A DNA stretch of 64,000 nucleotides from Glossina fuscipes. Taxonomy: Eukaryota > Arthropoda > Insecta > Diptera > Glossinidae. The stretch spans positions 1,136,974 through 1,200,973 of the forward strand of contig NW_023998415.1 of the NCBI RefSeq assembly GCF_014805625.2. The letters are read 5' to 3'. Each line of letters starts with the position of its first letter. Position 1 is the first letter of the stretch. Under the pieces are notes generated by a model. It searched no databases and was not told the DNA's origin. It was given only the letters and a program-made list of their open reading frames with translations. This document shows, piece by piece, positions 1-11,850 of the stretch. The position numbers and the translations under genes were made by a program.

Positions 1-350
1 CTGCATTCCGTTAAGTCACTCATCAGCGAACTCGGGTGGCAATTGAATTAAACGAGATCGAATGGTTGCTTTATGGAGCTTGATCATCCAAAAATTGAAG
101 GGAATCGATCTGTTCAGAGCGCAGCAATCAAAAGAACAAGTCTCGTGAATGCTTCGGAATTAATTCCACATTTCTTAGCTCAAAGTCAACTCATTTTTCA
201 AACTCAGTGAAACTAAACATTAAAACGAGAACGTCAGTTCAGTCAACTCTCGGTTTGCCGAATCGTAATAGATAACGGTTGGCTGAATTACGGAGCCATC
301 GAAATCGTTCCGCACATATTTAAAAAGACGATGAAATACTAATAAGTAAA
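1..350. other. Non-repeat stretch, possibly UTR/promoter-like
   Basis: I see no repeat-family match here. The sequence has a more even base composition than the rest of the window. It contains two initiator-like TCAGTT/TCAGTC matches near 230-245 and a short AGATA further downstream that is not at the exact downstream-promoter spacing. No open reading frame of note starts here. It could be a 5' untranslated exon or ordinary intergenic DNA; the first is only a suggestion. Confidence 0.15.
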
Positions 351-439
351 AATATGTTTCAGTGCAAATACATAAAATTCACGCACAAGGTAAACGAAGA
401 GCAAAATGAATATACGCTTGTCAAACCTCTAACGTATGC

Positions 440-560
440 ATGTACAACCCACACTACTTGTGGCACAGGGTATGTTAAGTTTATACAAATGTACGTAATA
501 ACCCAAAGAAATTACTATAGATCATGTTTTAAAATCATTGCCTGAATCAATTTAAACTTG
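440..560 (-). repeat. 3' end fragment of the dispersed DINE-1/Helentron-like repeat
   Basis: Read on the minus strand, this gives the block seen at the 3' end of the other copies: a TTCTTTGGGTTATTACGTAC-type stretch, then AAACTTAACATACCCTGTG. It matches the tail of the plus-strand copy at 39861-40768. The element body would lie to the right, where a LINE remnant and further repeat sequence sit. Confidence 0.5.
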
Positions 561-769
561 GCCGCCTATATGTCTCTCTAACGGCTGTCTATGCGTTTGT
601 GTATCCGACATACCGGATTTGCAATATTTTGAAGACGCGAGTATATGTCATACATCGAACCGCTTTGACCCAAAGATGGCCTATATTGTAAATGGATTAG
701 ATCGGACTATTTCCGCGAGTTTCCACATATAACGCCTTATTTTGAAAAAATTTCTGTATCGACACAATT

Positions 770-858
770 AAAAATATTATAGTTATACAAGGTCAGCCAT
801 TAAGTACACTTAGGACTTCGTAAAGCTTAGTAAAGCACTTCGCCTAGAACATACATCA
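770..858 (+). repeat. 5' start fragment of the dispersed repeat
   Basis: The stretch carries ATTATAGTTATACAAGGTCA, then GCCATTAAGTACAC and CACTTCGCCTAGAAC. This is the start signature seen at 30286, 39861, 49811 and 57771 (TATAGTCGGGCAAGGCCGAC, CATTAAATACCCTACACTAC, TTCGCC). It runs directly into the LINE remnant that follows, so the repeat was probably interrupted by that LINE. Confidence 0.5.
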
Positions 859-1830
859 TTTATTTGCATAATAGAATGCGAAAAACGAGTCGTTAGCAAT
901 TGTTAACTCCTGGATGATAGATAGCGTGGGCTGTATTAATTCTAGTAAATCTAAAGCCTTATCCTTCAAGTCTTTCCGTGCTGGGTCATTCACTACCAAT
1001 ATAAAAATGTCTATGCATTTCATTGATCTTGTAGATTCAAGACAATGTCTTGGGGTAAGGCTTAATCGCAAACTCAACCTTGTCTTCCACATTGATAATG
1101 TCTCTGCTAAAGTTTGTCTTACGTTCTGAAAACTGTAACATCTGAAACTGTATCTGCTCCTACAGGTTAACCACATCATTGCGTATTCACTCCTCATGAC
1201 GCATGTTAACCATTGCATTGAAGTCATTTCCAGGTGCCAAAAGTATAAGTTAGATAAGCGTCAAAGTGTATTTACCCGTATAATACGTTTCGTTTTTTCA
1301 TTAAACCTAAAGACCACATCTCCTCCTTTGTCTAAGTTTTGTTAAAATTCTACTCTGCGGGTTGTCTAAAATTCATGTTACTTATCTACCTCCACAAATG
1401 CATTCAACCTCGAGCCCTAAGTCTCCTCAAAGAACGCCTGCATTTCTCTAGATCGCATAAAACCCGTTTCGTATTAAAACCACGTTTTTCTAACTCGTTA
1501 ACCGAACCATCTGTTACTGTTCATGTTCCTAAATATTGGAAAAGCTTACCACTGAATCTGAAATTATTCGATGATTTCTTGAATGCATTTAGCAAAAAAT
1601 TCACCCCACTGCTAAACTCATATTTTATATTTTGCTTCCGGTAAAAAGTGATGACAACGGAGTTTATAAAACGTGAAGACGATTACATTGTGTAGCGACT
1701 TAGCTGACTTATATACTCACTTATGTTGTAATTTCTTTTTGCCCATGAAACATATCTATGTAACTAGATAATAGGCCCATTTATGTCTTTATACTTACTT
1801 AATAAATGAAAAAAAATAAATTATTTTTAA
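858..1830 (+). mobile_element. LINE (non-LTR) reverse transcriptase remnant, 3' part
   Basis: The plus-strand translation around 905-1130 reads like the end of the palm and thumb of a Jockey/CR1-group reverse transcriptase: SKSKAL, then VDSRQCLGVRLNRKL (the conserved 'LGV.l...l' block), then a downstream histidine. Past a stop near 1127 other frames continue with thumb-like text (a QSVFTRIIRF block near 1260) and a C-terminal region to about 1640. Several stops and frame changes show it is dead. A 3' UTR follows and ends in AATAAATG-AAAAAAAATAAAT near 1805-1828, like a LINE tail. The endonuclease and the catalytic YADD region are missing, which fits 5' truncation. It lies between opposite-strand pieces of the dispersed repeat. 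Confidence 0.7.
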
Positions 1831-1839
1831 TTTGAATGT

Positions 1840-2692
1840 AATGTCATACTTTTCATCTGAGCCCTTATAAGGGGTTGCGTCCAAAAAATAAAATAGGGTA
1901 ATCCAACTTTGGTATTCTGAATTCCTATGTCAAATGACTATTATGGAATATTCATTATAGTATATCAAAAATTAGACTTCTTTGCCTTGTGATGCATTGA
2001 TCTTAAGGAGAACTCTTACACAAAATAGACTTTGAGGGACTTGTTTACCATATAAACTCTTATTTTCCATAGGAACGGTTTTATAAGTGACAGTTCAAGA
2101 AATTTGCCAATCTAATCTAAATTGTAGACATCAATTTAGAATAGATTGCAACAATGCTAAGCGAAATGTTAAAAAATTTTGAAAACTGCAAATGTTAGAC
2201 TAGACGGGGCAGACTAGAGTGATGTGGAAAGTTTGCATCGAATGGTTCAATTTTTTCAACTATCTATCATATAACCCCTCATGGTAGATGGTAGCCTTTT
2301 ATGGAGCATAAGGGTTTATTTTTGAATACTTTATGAAAATTGTTCTGTAATAGTAACTTGACATAAAAATGAAATGTACCGTATTTGGACTACATAGTTG
2401 CATTTTACTCCTCCGGCCTGTAAAGTAAACCTTTGTACACAAAAAACTGTAATTTTTAATAATTTATGAGATAAGTTTGTGAAGTGTAATGAGATCTTTA
2501 AGAATAAAATTAATTTTAGTACATTTGGACCAGGTCGGTTGACATGTTCGGCACAACCCTCCCCCTCTCATCATTTAAGGCCTCCACAGTTACAGCTTTT
2601 AGTGTTTTATCACGAAAACAAATAAGGAATGTAGCAGACGAAGCAGTTTAGGGTATTTAATGGTCGGCCATATCTAGTTGATATGCTTTCAC
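1840..2692 (-). repeat. Body and 5' start of the dispersed DINE-1/Helentron-like repeat
   Basis: The start signature appears on the minus strand at 2647-2690 (GGCCGACCATTAAATACCC). The body contains the module TAATAGTAACTTGACATAAA followed by a GTACC box near 2350-2385, also found at 8225-8265 and 4765-4795. Near 1860-1890 is the CCTTATAAGGGGTTGCG block, matching the inverse of AACGCCTTTTCAGAATAAGG in the copy at 39861-40768. With 440-560 it makes one minus-strand copy split by the LINE. Confidence 0.55.
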
Positions 2693-4460
2693 TTGTTTTC
2701 TCCTTGTTTTTTTGCTGGTTTCCTTCTTCTTTTTTTTTTTTGGCGGTATTTATGAACGTTCTGCACAGTTTTTTAATGGTATACGGACGATGTGTACTTG
2801 CATAGGAAGGTTACTGCATAAGCATGTTAAGTACGTGTTGTTAATTATGAAAATGAAAATGTGCTTGAGAAAAATCCTTTTGGATATTATAGAAACCACT
2901 AAAGCTATTTTATGCGATTTCAGTGTTTTGGTTGCTATTTGCGTTGCTTAGTTGTTTTTTATTTCGGCGGGCTATAGTTATGCAGTTTTTCCCAGCTAAA
3001 CTCTCCAAGGGTAGAACATTTATGACGGGTGTATATATAGATGGGCGTTTGGCTTAGAACGTATGAACGTATGAATTTTTGTGTTGTTATTTTAACGCAC
3101 AACATCATATATATGTTTGTGCGTTTCTGCTTTGTGCGGTTTCTTTTGTGCGTTTATGCGCGATAATCTTTCAACATATCCAGGCACTATTACCTGCGCG
3201 AGTACACTACACTTAGTTTAATGATATTAAAGCTTTCATGTGTAAAACACGAACCAAACTGAAATAAAAAAATAGCACATAAAAAAAAAAAAAAAAAAAA
3301 AAACACACAATATTAGCAACAACTAACTCTATTGAAGGAACACAACGACAACAACAAGAAAAACGACCACAGCGAGAGAGGTATGCAAAGCATTATTAAT
3401 TACAAATTTTCCACTTTAAATGTTTAATGAATTCTTAAGATATTGTAGAGAAGTGTATATTAAAAGTAATAGCGATCAGAAATGAGAATATATGAATAAC
3501 ATGCATATATGCATATATGTATATAGATGTTCGTGTGTTTAGTTGTCTGCATGCGGATAATATGCAAATGAAAACGTGTGTTCACTTACTTCTACGTGTG
3601 CATTTATGTACATTATATCCTTCTATAATTTTTTAATAATTATGGCTTAAAGTTTTCTGCTTTTTTTGTTTATCTATTATAAAAATTTTTTTTTTTTTTT
3701 CATGCTAGTGTTCGGGCGGAATTAAGTTCAGTGTTTTTATAATTTTTAATTAACCACCAGAAAGTCACAAAAAGCTTTTTATATCTTTTCCCATTTTAAT
3801 TCTATTAGAAATGTGTTACAATAGAAACTTTTTAGCATAATTATTTTAATATCTACTTATTTAATGCGCCACTAGCCACAAAACGTGTTGTTTTTTTTTT
3901 TATTATTTTACACAATTATTGTTTGTTTTTCGTTCCGTTTTTTTCAAATAAATTAAATTTTTAATTGATTTCGACATAGCATGAGATTAAAATTGAGAAT
4001 AAAATTTTCAATAACAATTAAATTGAAAATAAAACGAAATAATCGTTCCGTCAAACTGACTATGGTAATACTTTTTTTAACTCACATGGGAAATGAAAAT
4101 TGAAGTAAACTCAAATGCATCTGAGAGGTGGTGAAAGTCTCAATATCATTGGTAAATATCTTCTTCTGCCAGTGTACCCGTTACTGGCCGGAATGCTCAT
4201 CAATTTCGAATCCTTGGCTTTTTGATCAATGTGAGATATACTCATTTCCTCCTGGTTTTCAATCAATGCAGATGTGCTTTTTTCTCGCTCGTCATAGCTT
4301 GTTCACTGTATTGTTCCGCGATATCTTGTATCATAGTTAGGCAGTTAACAGTTCAGAAACCTAACCAAAGATGAAAAGCACGGACATTATAGATAATTTA
4401 GTCTGGCCATAAAATACACTACATAACTTTGCTTAGTAAAATTTATTTATTTGTTTTCCA
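2693..4460. other. No gene recognised; AT-rich, poly-A/T
   Basis: The stretch holds poly-T runs (2725, 3680, 3890), a 25-base poly-A near 3279-3303, a GAACGTAT doublet near 3057 and CAA/ACA-rich sequence. Small open frames here (for example 4128-4340) show no domain I recognise. Texture is that of fly intronic or intergenic DNA. Confidence 0.4.
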
Positions 4461-4461
4461 T

Positions 4462-4645
4462 GACTGTTGTGCGATATGTCGCTGGCTGAACACGTCGCTA
4501 TCGCTACATACGCGGACGTAAAGACGCAATTTCAAACCTTGCTCAAATGCACCTAAACAACATCTCCATGTGGCTAAAGAAGTGGAACAATGCCAAAAAA
4601 TTGACGCACTTCACGGTTACCTTCAAAAGATGTGGTTGCTCTGAG
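4462..4645 (+). mobile_element. Jockey-like reverse transcriptase scrap
   Basis: Two plus-strand frames together give an ATYADV block followed about 30 residues later by LNNISMWLKKWN and a HFTVTFKRCG block. In jockey-like LINEs the catalytic YADD is followed by a helix ending 'lq.WL.kWr...N..Ks..vtFtlr..tCP'. The second catalytic aspartate is valine here (YADV) and a frameshift separates the two blocks, so it is inactive. Only about 180 bp survive. It abuts a repeat fragment to the right. Confidence 0.6.
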
Positions 4646-4654
4646 TCGGATGGG

Positions 4655-4850
4655 TTATTTTTTTGCAATGTCTTCCTCGTAACCTTTTCTGCGAAAAGTG
4701 AGCTTTGACATGATAAAAGGGTCTAACTGTTAGTAGCTCTATGGTAAAAATTGGTCGATGAAAGTAATTTGATATAAAAATTGATTGTACCAGCGTCGAA
4801 TTATGTCGCGTTATATTTTTGACCTCAGCCTTTACAAGGGCTCACATGAA
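4655..4850 (-). repeat. Internal module of the dispersed repeat
   Basis: The segment contains AAAAGTGAGCTTTGACATGA and, about 70 bases on, a GTAATTTGATATAAAAATTG plus GTACC box. The same pair of modules occurs at 8220-8350. Neither end of an element is present. Confidence 0.45.
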
Positions 4851-5110
4851 CTGTATGCACCTTTATATTCTACACAACTTGAGGTACAGGACATATTAAG
4901 TTTGTGCGCACATATGTAACACCCGAAACAGCTTAAGATAGACCGTTCTTTCATTAAACCGATTGATTTAGTCGATTTAAGCCTGTCTGTCCGTGGATAT
5001 TGTTTAACGAACAGATCGCAATTTTCGAGACATTTTTGAGACATAAGCACATTTTAAACCATAACATTTATGAGGGCTATCATGAAAGGCGAGCGAAGAG
5101 TTGTCTTTGG
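4850..5110 (-). repeat. 3' part of a dispersed DINE-1/Helentron-like repeat
   Basis: On the minus strand it contains CCACGGACAGACAGGC, then AAATCGACTAAATCAATCGG, then the GGTGTTACATATGTGCGCAC block and AAACTTAATATG. This is the order seen in other copies: GACAGAC-like microsatellite, CGACT/GATTCAG block, GGTGTTACATAC, ACTTAATATACCC. The hairpin end is degraded. Confidence 0.55.
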
Positions 5111-7599
5111 TGTAGTACTCATACTGCAATGCGTAAGTAATAGCTTACAATAACTCCTTTGCCAATTTCATTCGCAATATATTAAACGTTATCAAAATTA
5201 CGAACCTCAAAAAATACAGATTACAATTGTGGACTATCTATCTCTAGTTTACATAACTCCTTCTTATTTTTCTAAGATGGTTTTTCTTCTTATATGGTAG
5301 GAGGCTTCATCACTAAAATCTATCAAATGAAAACAAGTTTTTTCCTTTTCCGAACGGATAAGTGTCTAAAATTCGATGCAAACAATAAGCGGTTATTGTT
5401 GTCTTACTTACAGCGATTTTTTTTTTTTTTAATTGCAACCTGAAAGCAAATGGTTTTGGTTCACTTTTTACTCAAACGTTACAAATATCGCATCCATAAT
5501 CGTAGAAAAATTGGTGGTATATTCCCTATTACTCGTAAATCCTACAAGGTAAAGTAAACAATTGTATTTAGTATAAAATAGTTGTAAGAAAAGCTGCAAA
5601 ACTTAACGATATTATATACGCAATATATGTTATATATGATATAGCGGAAGAAATGGGACGCTAAAGCATTAAACAATTCTTGTGTACTCGTGGCCCTACA
5701 AATAGTGGCGAAAAATATGTGAGCATCTCTTGCGTGAAGATTCATGCAAAGAAAAGAAAATCTTTGAGTAACTTGAACGAGCCTAAATAATTGGGCAGGA
5801 TATGCGTCTTGAGCTTTCGAATACTGATCTTTAGTTGGGAGTTAGTTATAGATAATACAATTATAAAATTATTATACACAAATGCTCCTTTCTTGATGCT
5901 TACAGTTTCACTATAGCTGCAGACATTTTTGGCTAAATGAGGTAAGAATAATAGAAATAGACGAACGCTTTACCCGTTAAACACAACATAAACAAAAAAG
6001 AAAAACGAAAAACGAAATGTAGAATGTAGTGCCATTACCGTAAACAAATCACATACACAGGCATATATACTTGCATCCAATTTAAATATTGTAAAAGTAC
6101 AAGCGTCATCTACATTTACACAAATATATGTGAGCGTAGCAACGCTGTTATCGCAAGCGCTAAGCAAACTATGAAACGTTAAAACAAGTGTAAATTTTAT
6201 GTAAGTACTCTCGCATAAAAGCCCATGTAAATAAAACAAAGCAATGCTTACTGCTATAGTAGAGCGTTACCGCCAGTAAAGTATTTTATTATATGATATA
6301 CGTGAATATGATGAATATAAATATACCTTTGCTTGGGGTAGAGATTCGCGGGTAGAAGATATTTGGCATTTACGGCAACGACGCTGATATGCATTTATGC
6401 AGTTTGGTGTATTTTTTATTTTTTTAATACTTCTTGCGTTCCTACTGGCCACACTCTACGTTTATGGTCTAGAGAGTTTGAGTTTCCACATCATCAATAT
6501 TTCAACGCTAATATATGAGAACGGCTATGCACATACACGCGCATTTGTGTATATGAATATGCACTTAATAATGTTATCCTTGAATGAAAATAAAAGGAAA
6601 AAAAAAAAAAAAATTTGGTTAACACAGAAACTGTGTCATACATTTACCCTAAAATATATGTAAGATATCTAAATAATGTATGTACACAACGCATTTATAA
6701 ATTGTAGGTGGGCTGAATGAACGAGTGCAAAATAGAATTCACTTTATATTATAGTCATAGAACCAAAGCGTGATATCAGGCAGCAATAATATAATCAGAG
6801 AATAGGGAGGAAATTCCACTAAAAGGTTTTCGTGTTGTATTTTTAAGTTAACGTTGTAAAGCCAACATTTTATTGATAACTTCTCTCCACAGTTCTTGTC
6901 TGATAAACCACATCGTTACCTTCCGCTTTCATTAGTTGTTGAATCAAATTTTCCATTTATTTTTATTCTTTCCTTTCTGCACATAAAACCTTCTCGCGGA
7001 TTTTCTCTGTTATTCATATTCCAGAAAATGCACGTATAGAACGACTATGTTTTGACTGTTCATTTCTAAAGGAAAAAGAAAACATCCTGCCAATAATACG
7101 TTGACTTAATGCATATACACTATATACGTAAATATATTTACATATTTGAAGTCATGTTTTCATGCCAAAGACTTTAAAAATTTCTCTACATACACCGCAA
7201 TCTACACACTCCTCTGTTCTATTTACTTATTTCAAGTGAATGTTGCTTTGCTGCCTTCTCCAAACAGATAATTACTTTTACGTAATAACTTCATCGTATG
7301 CCGAAATACGTATGCAAGCGCAAGTAAATCTAGCTTCTATTTGATTGTAGATATGTGAACGCATTAGCGTGTTAAGCATTGCCCGTTTAAATTATTAATT
7401 GATTCGTAATTGAAGCCTTTTCAAATGTATATCTAAAAATATTCAAAACATTTTGCCAATATGTACAAATGAATGCGAATAAGACGCACATTTTAAAGTA
7501 ACGTCTTCGCTTACTCTTCCATATAGGACACATTCAATTCTTGTAAATTCCAAAGTTTACCTTAGACACATCCAAAAACGCTTGCATCGCGCCGACCCT
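5111..7599. other. No gene recognised
   Basis: AT-rich sequence with poly-T near 5419 and a poly-A run near 6600. Several short open frames lie on both strands (for example 5970-6239 minus and 6397-6663 plus), all rich in F, Y, I, K and N, without motifs. They look like chance frames. Confidence 0.4.
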
Positions 7600-8520
7600 T
7601 CCATTCAACTAAAATCAGATTCTACATATAATCTCATGTATATCACTGCGCCAATTTGTGTCATGTTTTTCTTCTTATGACTTACACCAGTTTTCATGCA
7701 CGTTATGTTAAGTTTGTGGGCATGTTTACCCAACATCTAGAAGGACTTCATATAGACAATCCTTTAACTATATTGATCGATTCGATATCGAGCCGTTTTC
7801 TGGAAGTTAAGGAAGTTTATTATAGAGATATTGTCCCAAGCGCCATTTCTATTAGTAGTGGACTCTATCGAACGGTTTTTGGGACTACCCGCATATAAGT
7901 CCTTCTTTCAAAAAATTATTAATTTTCCAAAAAATGTCATCAAAATAATAGGCCTACTAAATTTCAATATAATGGGCCGAAGGTTTGAGTGCCGTCTTGT
8001 ATACCCGTTTCTGCGAAAGGTATATGTAGGAGAACGCTCTAATTTTTCATATATCACAATGAGAATGGGGTCATAATAACAAGGTTCTATAAAAATTAAC
8101 AGTTCCAAATTTGGATCAATTAATTCTATATACTGCACCACACCACGTATAAGCATTCTGATGAAAATTAAGCTGTCATATGACGAAAAGGTCTATTTTT
8201 TCATATTTTATGATGAAAATTGATTTGTAATAGTAATTTGACATAAAAATTAATTATACCATATTTTAAATACATCGGTGAATTTTTTGTCTCTCACCCA
8301 TCTAAAGTGAGCTTTTATATGGCAAGAAGGTTCAACTTTTAGTACGGAAATTAAAGACGGAAATAGATTGAAAAGAAAATTCATGTTGTTAAATTCGGAC
8401 CATGGCAGTTGATGTTTTCATCCCCTTCCCGTATAAGGCCCTTCTTTTTAATCGAGAGCAAGGTATAAGTATAAAATAAATGAATAAGAAACACGTGCGA
8501 GACTTTGATTTTTCGAAGTC
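7600..8520 (-). repeat. 3' half of a minus-strand dispersed repeat, split by a LINE
   Basis: Near 7700-7790 the minus strand reads AAGTCCTTCTAGATGTTGGG and then CCCACAAACTTAACATAACG, a clear variant of the 3' block (CCTTCTGGGTGTTACATAC, CGCACAAACTTAATATACCC). The body modules GTAATAGTAATTTGACATAA plus TATACC and AAAGTGAGCTTTTATATGGC follow at 8225-8345. The matching 5' start is at 9540-9605, on the far side of the LINE remnant. Confidence 0.55.
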
Positions 8521-8524
8521 AGTT

Positions 8525-9538
8525 GCTGCAGTGCTGTGCATCAGGGCTCGATCATTGGCGCTTTACTCTGCACCGCCTAAATAAATGGTTTCTTTAATAT
8601 GTTTAATCTAGCTTTATGTAAGGCCTATGCATGTGTTAATGATCTGCACATTCTATTTGCAGGGAGCGTTGATAGTTTTGGACTAACGTTGGCTAACATT
8701 TGGACTGCATCTCCCGTTGGATATGTGCGAGTGAACTTGAGATGAGTTGGGCTAAAATAAATGCGATATTTTGTCGGCCGAATATACCTCTAAGTCTCGC
8801 TTTCAAGATAGTTGATGCCAATATTGCACTTGTAAATAGTTTGAAATTCCTAGCAGTGTCTATCGGTAATAAGTTATGCTTTGATGCCCACATAAATTCT
8901 CTGTGCTCTCGGGCCAATTTCTTACTTAGAAAATTTTACTCCTTGAATGTCTCTTTGCCTATTCTATTCGAAATTCGAGTGGTCAAAGCTTAAATTATGG
9001 CACTTACAATTTATACCCTAGCATTTCGTAGTTTTACGAATACTTCAATCCTGAAGAAATGTAATCGTATAATTAGATATACATTCTCCTTGGGGCAGTA
9101 TGACTATATCTCCGGTTATATTACATGTTTTCGAGGTTCTTCCCTTGTTGATCTTATTAAAATTGGACTTTTGGCGGCGGAGCTTTTTAATCTTTTTCTT
9201 TTAACAGGTCACTTCGCAATAACCATTTGTTCGTTCCTCGAGGTACTTGGCTAAATCCTTTCAGGTAAAGGTTATAAGAGAGTTATAATCCTTGCCTAGG
9301 AAGTTACACTAGTTTAGATGCTCTTATCTAGTTGCTTAGTATTGGGACGAAAATGTACGTATGTGGTATGTGTTATTTCCTTTCTTATTAGCCTAGTTAC
9401 CATTCCCTTCTCTTTTTTTCTCTTTACTTTTGATTTGCTTCTCTTTTCCTTTAGACTGTTTATGAACATTTTGTATTATCGTACTTTATTATTGCACCTA
9501 TGTTAGACATTGTAATGTAGGCCTTTGTAAGGTGCGCC
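8525..9538 (+). mobile_element. LINE reverse transcriptase remnant nested in the dispersed repeat
   Basis: Near 8535-8600 the plus strand reads AVHQGSIIGALL, a decayed 'GVPQGS.lGpLLF' reverse transcriptase motif. Near 8635-8660 is CVNDLHILFAG, where the catalytic YADDL has lost its first aspartate. From about 8735 to 8985 follow the palm-end and thumb: NSLKFLAVSIGNKLCFDAHI, then LCSRANFLLRKFYSLN. A second frame continues from 8997 to 9250 with an RYTF / FRGSS stretch typical of the C-terminal tail. A pyrimidine-rich 3' UTR follows and ends near 9540 with a GTAGGCCTTTGTAAGG block. There is one frame change near 8995 plus stops. Nested between two parts of a minus-strand repeat, so it inserted later. 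Confidence 0.72.
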
Positions 9539-9539
9539 C

Positions 9540-9605
9540 AACATTCAACAGGGTAATGTAAGGCATTTAATATACGGCCTTACCCGACTATAATGTGTTC
9601 AAATG
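9540..9605 (-). repeat. 5' start of the minus-strand dispersed repeat
   Basis: The minus strand reads ACATTATAGTCGGGTAAGGC followed by CGTATATTAAATGCC. This is one of the best-preserved examples of the start signature in the window. It pairs with the 3' half at 7600-8520. Confidence 0.6.
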
Positions 9606-11540
9606 TTTCTTTATTACAATTTGATAATTTCTACCTCGCTATTAGTATTACGTATATATAATATGCTTATACTTTTGTATAGATCCGTATACTGTTTAGG
9701 TTTCATTATTTATTTGCATCTTATATGACGATGATATAAGTGATATTCCTATCCCTGTTTTATGAAACAATACATGAAAAATATTGAGGACAATAAAAGA
9801 TTTAAGAGCAGTTTGCTTAGAGGTCAGTGTTATTTGCATTGAATGAACAAAAGAATATGAAAATTTCAACCAATTTCGTATTACCATAGAGTGTATTGCA
9901 ATATGTATGATAATAATTGAAAATTTTTGTTTAAAAATATCCAATTTTTCACTTCAAGCTTTTGAAAAATCGTTTTGCGCTTAGGAAAACATTCTTTTTT
10001 AGAAATCGCTGGGATTTTAAATGAAATTCTAGTAACACAAACGTGTGTAGACTTGTGTTAATTGTGAGCAATACTGAAAGCGATATATTTATTTCAATTT
10101 ATTTGTATGAAAAGCAATGAAAGGAAAAATTTTTTGAAGTGTAAATTTTTTGTTTGTTTTATTGTTGAAATGATTCCTCTTTGCTTTTCTCTCTCTCTCG
10201 CTGAACCGATGGATATGACAGTGTGCCATAAAATATTAACACACAAAAACAAACTTTAAAATAATATTTAAACAGATTCGAAGTAAAAAAAAAAACTCAA
10301 TGTGTGTTTTTTATATTTTCCTGAAACGCATACGAACAATATTAACATTTGCGCATATATGTAGTAACGTATCTTAAATGCACTAATATCAACTTAGTCC
10401 ATGTGCCTGTTTCTGTGTGTGTATGTGAATGTGTGTGTGTGTGTGCAAACTCAAAGAATGCAAGACAAAAAATGCTCTTTGATTAAATATTAAGACCATT
10501 ACTTATGCATATGTGATATACTGAACTTAATATAATTTTCTACTTTTGCAAATATTTGACAAAAAAAAATAGATTGAAAAGTTTCATACATTTAACACTT
10601 CTGATCTGGATAGGGTAAGGTAATGTAGGGTCATCCTTTTTATGCCTCCGAAAGTAAACGCAAGTACAACACAATTTTGATTGGGATTTGGATCAATCTT
10701 TTTTTCTCTCTCAATACATTGTCCGAACTGTTTCATTATTTGTGAAATAATATTTATATACAGTTTTACGGTGTATAGAAATTATTAAAACTTATATTTG
10801 ATTGAATGACCATACGGTGTAAAGAAAATGCACTTGATGTTCCTAAGCGACTTTTACATTCGCAAACATAACTTTTAGGCGTATTTTGTTGGCTGAATAG
10901 CTCATATTTGAATATGCAAATGCTATTGTGGTTACCGTCAATGGAAAAGGCAAAAAATGAGGAAATTTTAACTTGAACCATATGTGATTTCAACCAAATA
11001 GTTCGACGTGCCATGCACTTCCTGTCACCATCAATTCATTACGAGAAAAATTGAACAACCGTGTAATACTCAAAAATACCTATGCTGAACTTTATACATT
11101 GGGCTTATGTTGGAGCACTGTTGGCTTACACTATTAAAGCGCGAGAACTCCCAATGAAGTTATCCAGCAACCCCCATGTTTTCATTTATTGTCATAAAAA
11201 AGTAAAAGGTATAAACCTTACCTTTCACCTTTCACTTCAGTAAATGTTATTTATAAAAAAAATTAATCTACTACATTGTGACGTCCACAATAATTAATTT
11301 ATAATTAACACATTAATTTTGTCGGTTTCTACTCTCCAAGTCGTTTTATTTGATACTCATATCGCTGGTATTATTAAGAAAAATTAATCCATTACAAGGT
11401 GGTGTCCACCATATTCAGTTTAGAGTCTATGGTGAGGAATATACAAAGTAATTTTAAACACTCGGTCTTGTTTACCTTGCCATTAATGAGCATAAGAAAA
11501 ATGGAAAATTTCAGGCTATTCTATCTTTAACAATTTGTGA
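9606..11540. other. No gene recognised
   Basis: AT-rich sequence with a short GT microsatellite at 10431-10445, a CT run near 10190 and a poly-A near 10287. The minus frames at 9696-9944 and 10766-11014 have no recognisable domain. Confidence 0.4.
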
Positions 11541-11544
11541 ATAG

Positions 11545-11850
11545 TGGGTAAAAAAAAAAATTAGAAAACGAGAGTTATGATCAGTTTTTGCTTCATTGTG
11601 GACTTATGGCCGATTTTCAACACTAAACTACGTGCAAAAGCTTCCAATGTTTTTTCCAAATTTGAAGCCGAAATTTTTATTTTCGCGTCGAGGAGAATGA
11701 TTAGAACAGACGTTATACAGACAAACTGACATGGCTCGCTCAACTTTATTTATTTCATGTTGATCAAGAATACACATACTTTATAGGGTCTCTGAAGCTT
11801 CCTTTTGGGTGTTGCAAACATTATGACGAAATGATTGTGTCCTTCATCCT
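11545..11850 (+). repeat. 3' part of a DINE-1/Helentron-like repeat
   Basis: After CAGACAAACTGACATGGCTC (11720-11739) comes CATGTTGATCAAGAATACAC, then ACTTTATAGGGTCTCTGAAG and CTTCCTTTTGGGTGTTGCAA. This is very close to the conserved 3' region of Drosophila DINE-1/INE-1 as I remember it (GACAGACGGACATGGC, GATCAAGAATATATATAC, TTTATAGGGTC, CTTCCTTCTG). The hairpin end is not visible. Confidence 0.55.

Noticed and set aside
1..350. Core promoter at the window start
   Set aside because: Initiator-like matches are frequent by chance, the downstream element is not at the required spacing and no gene follows.
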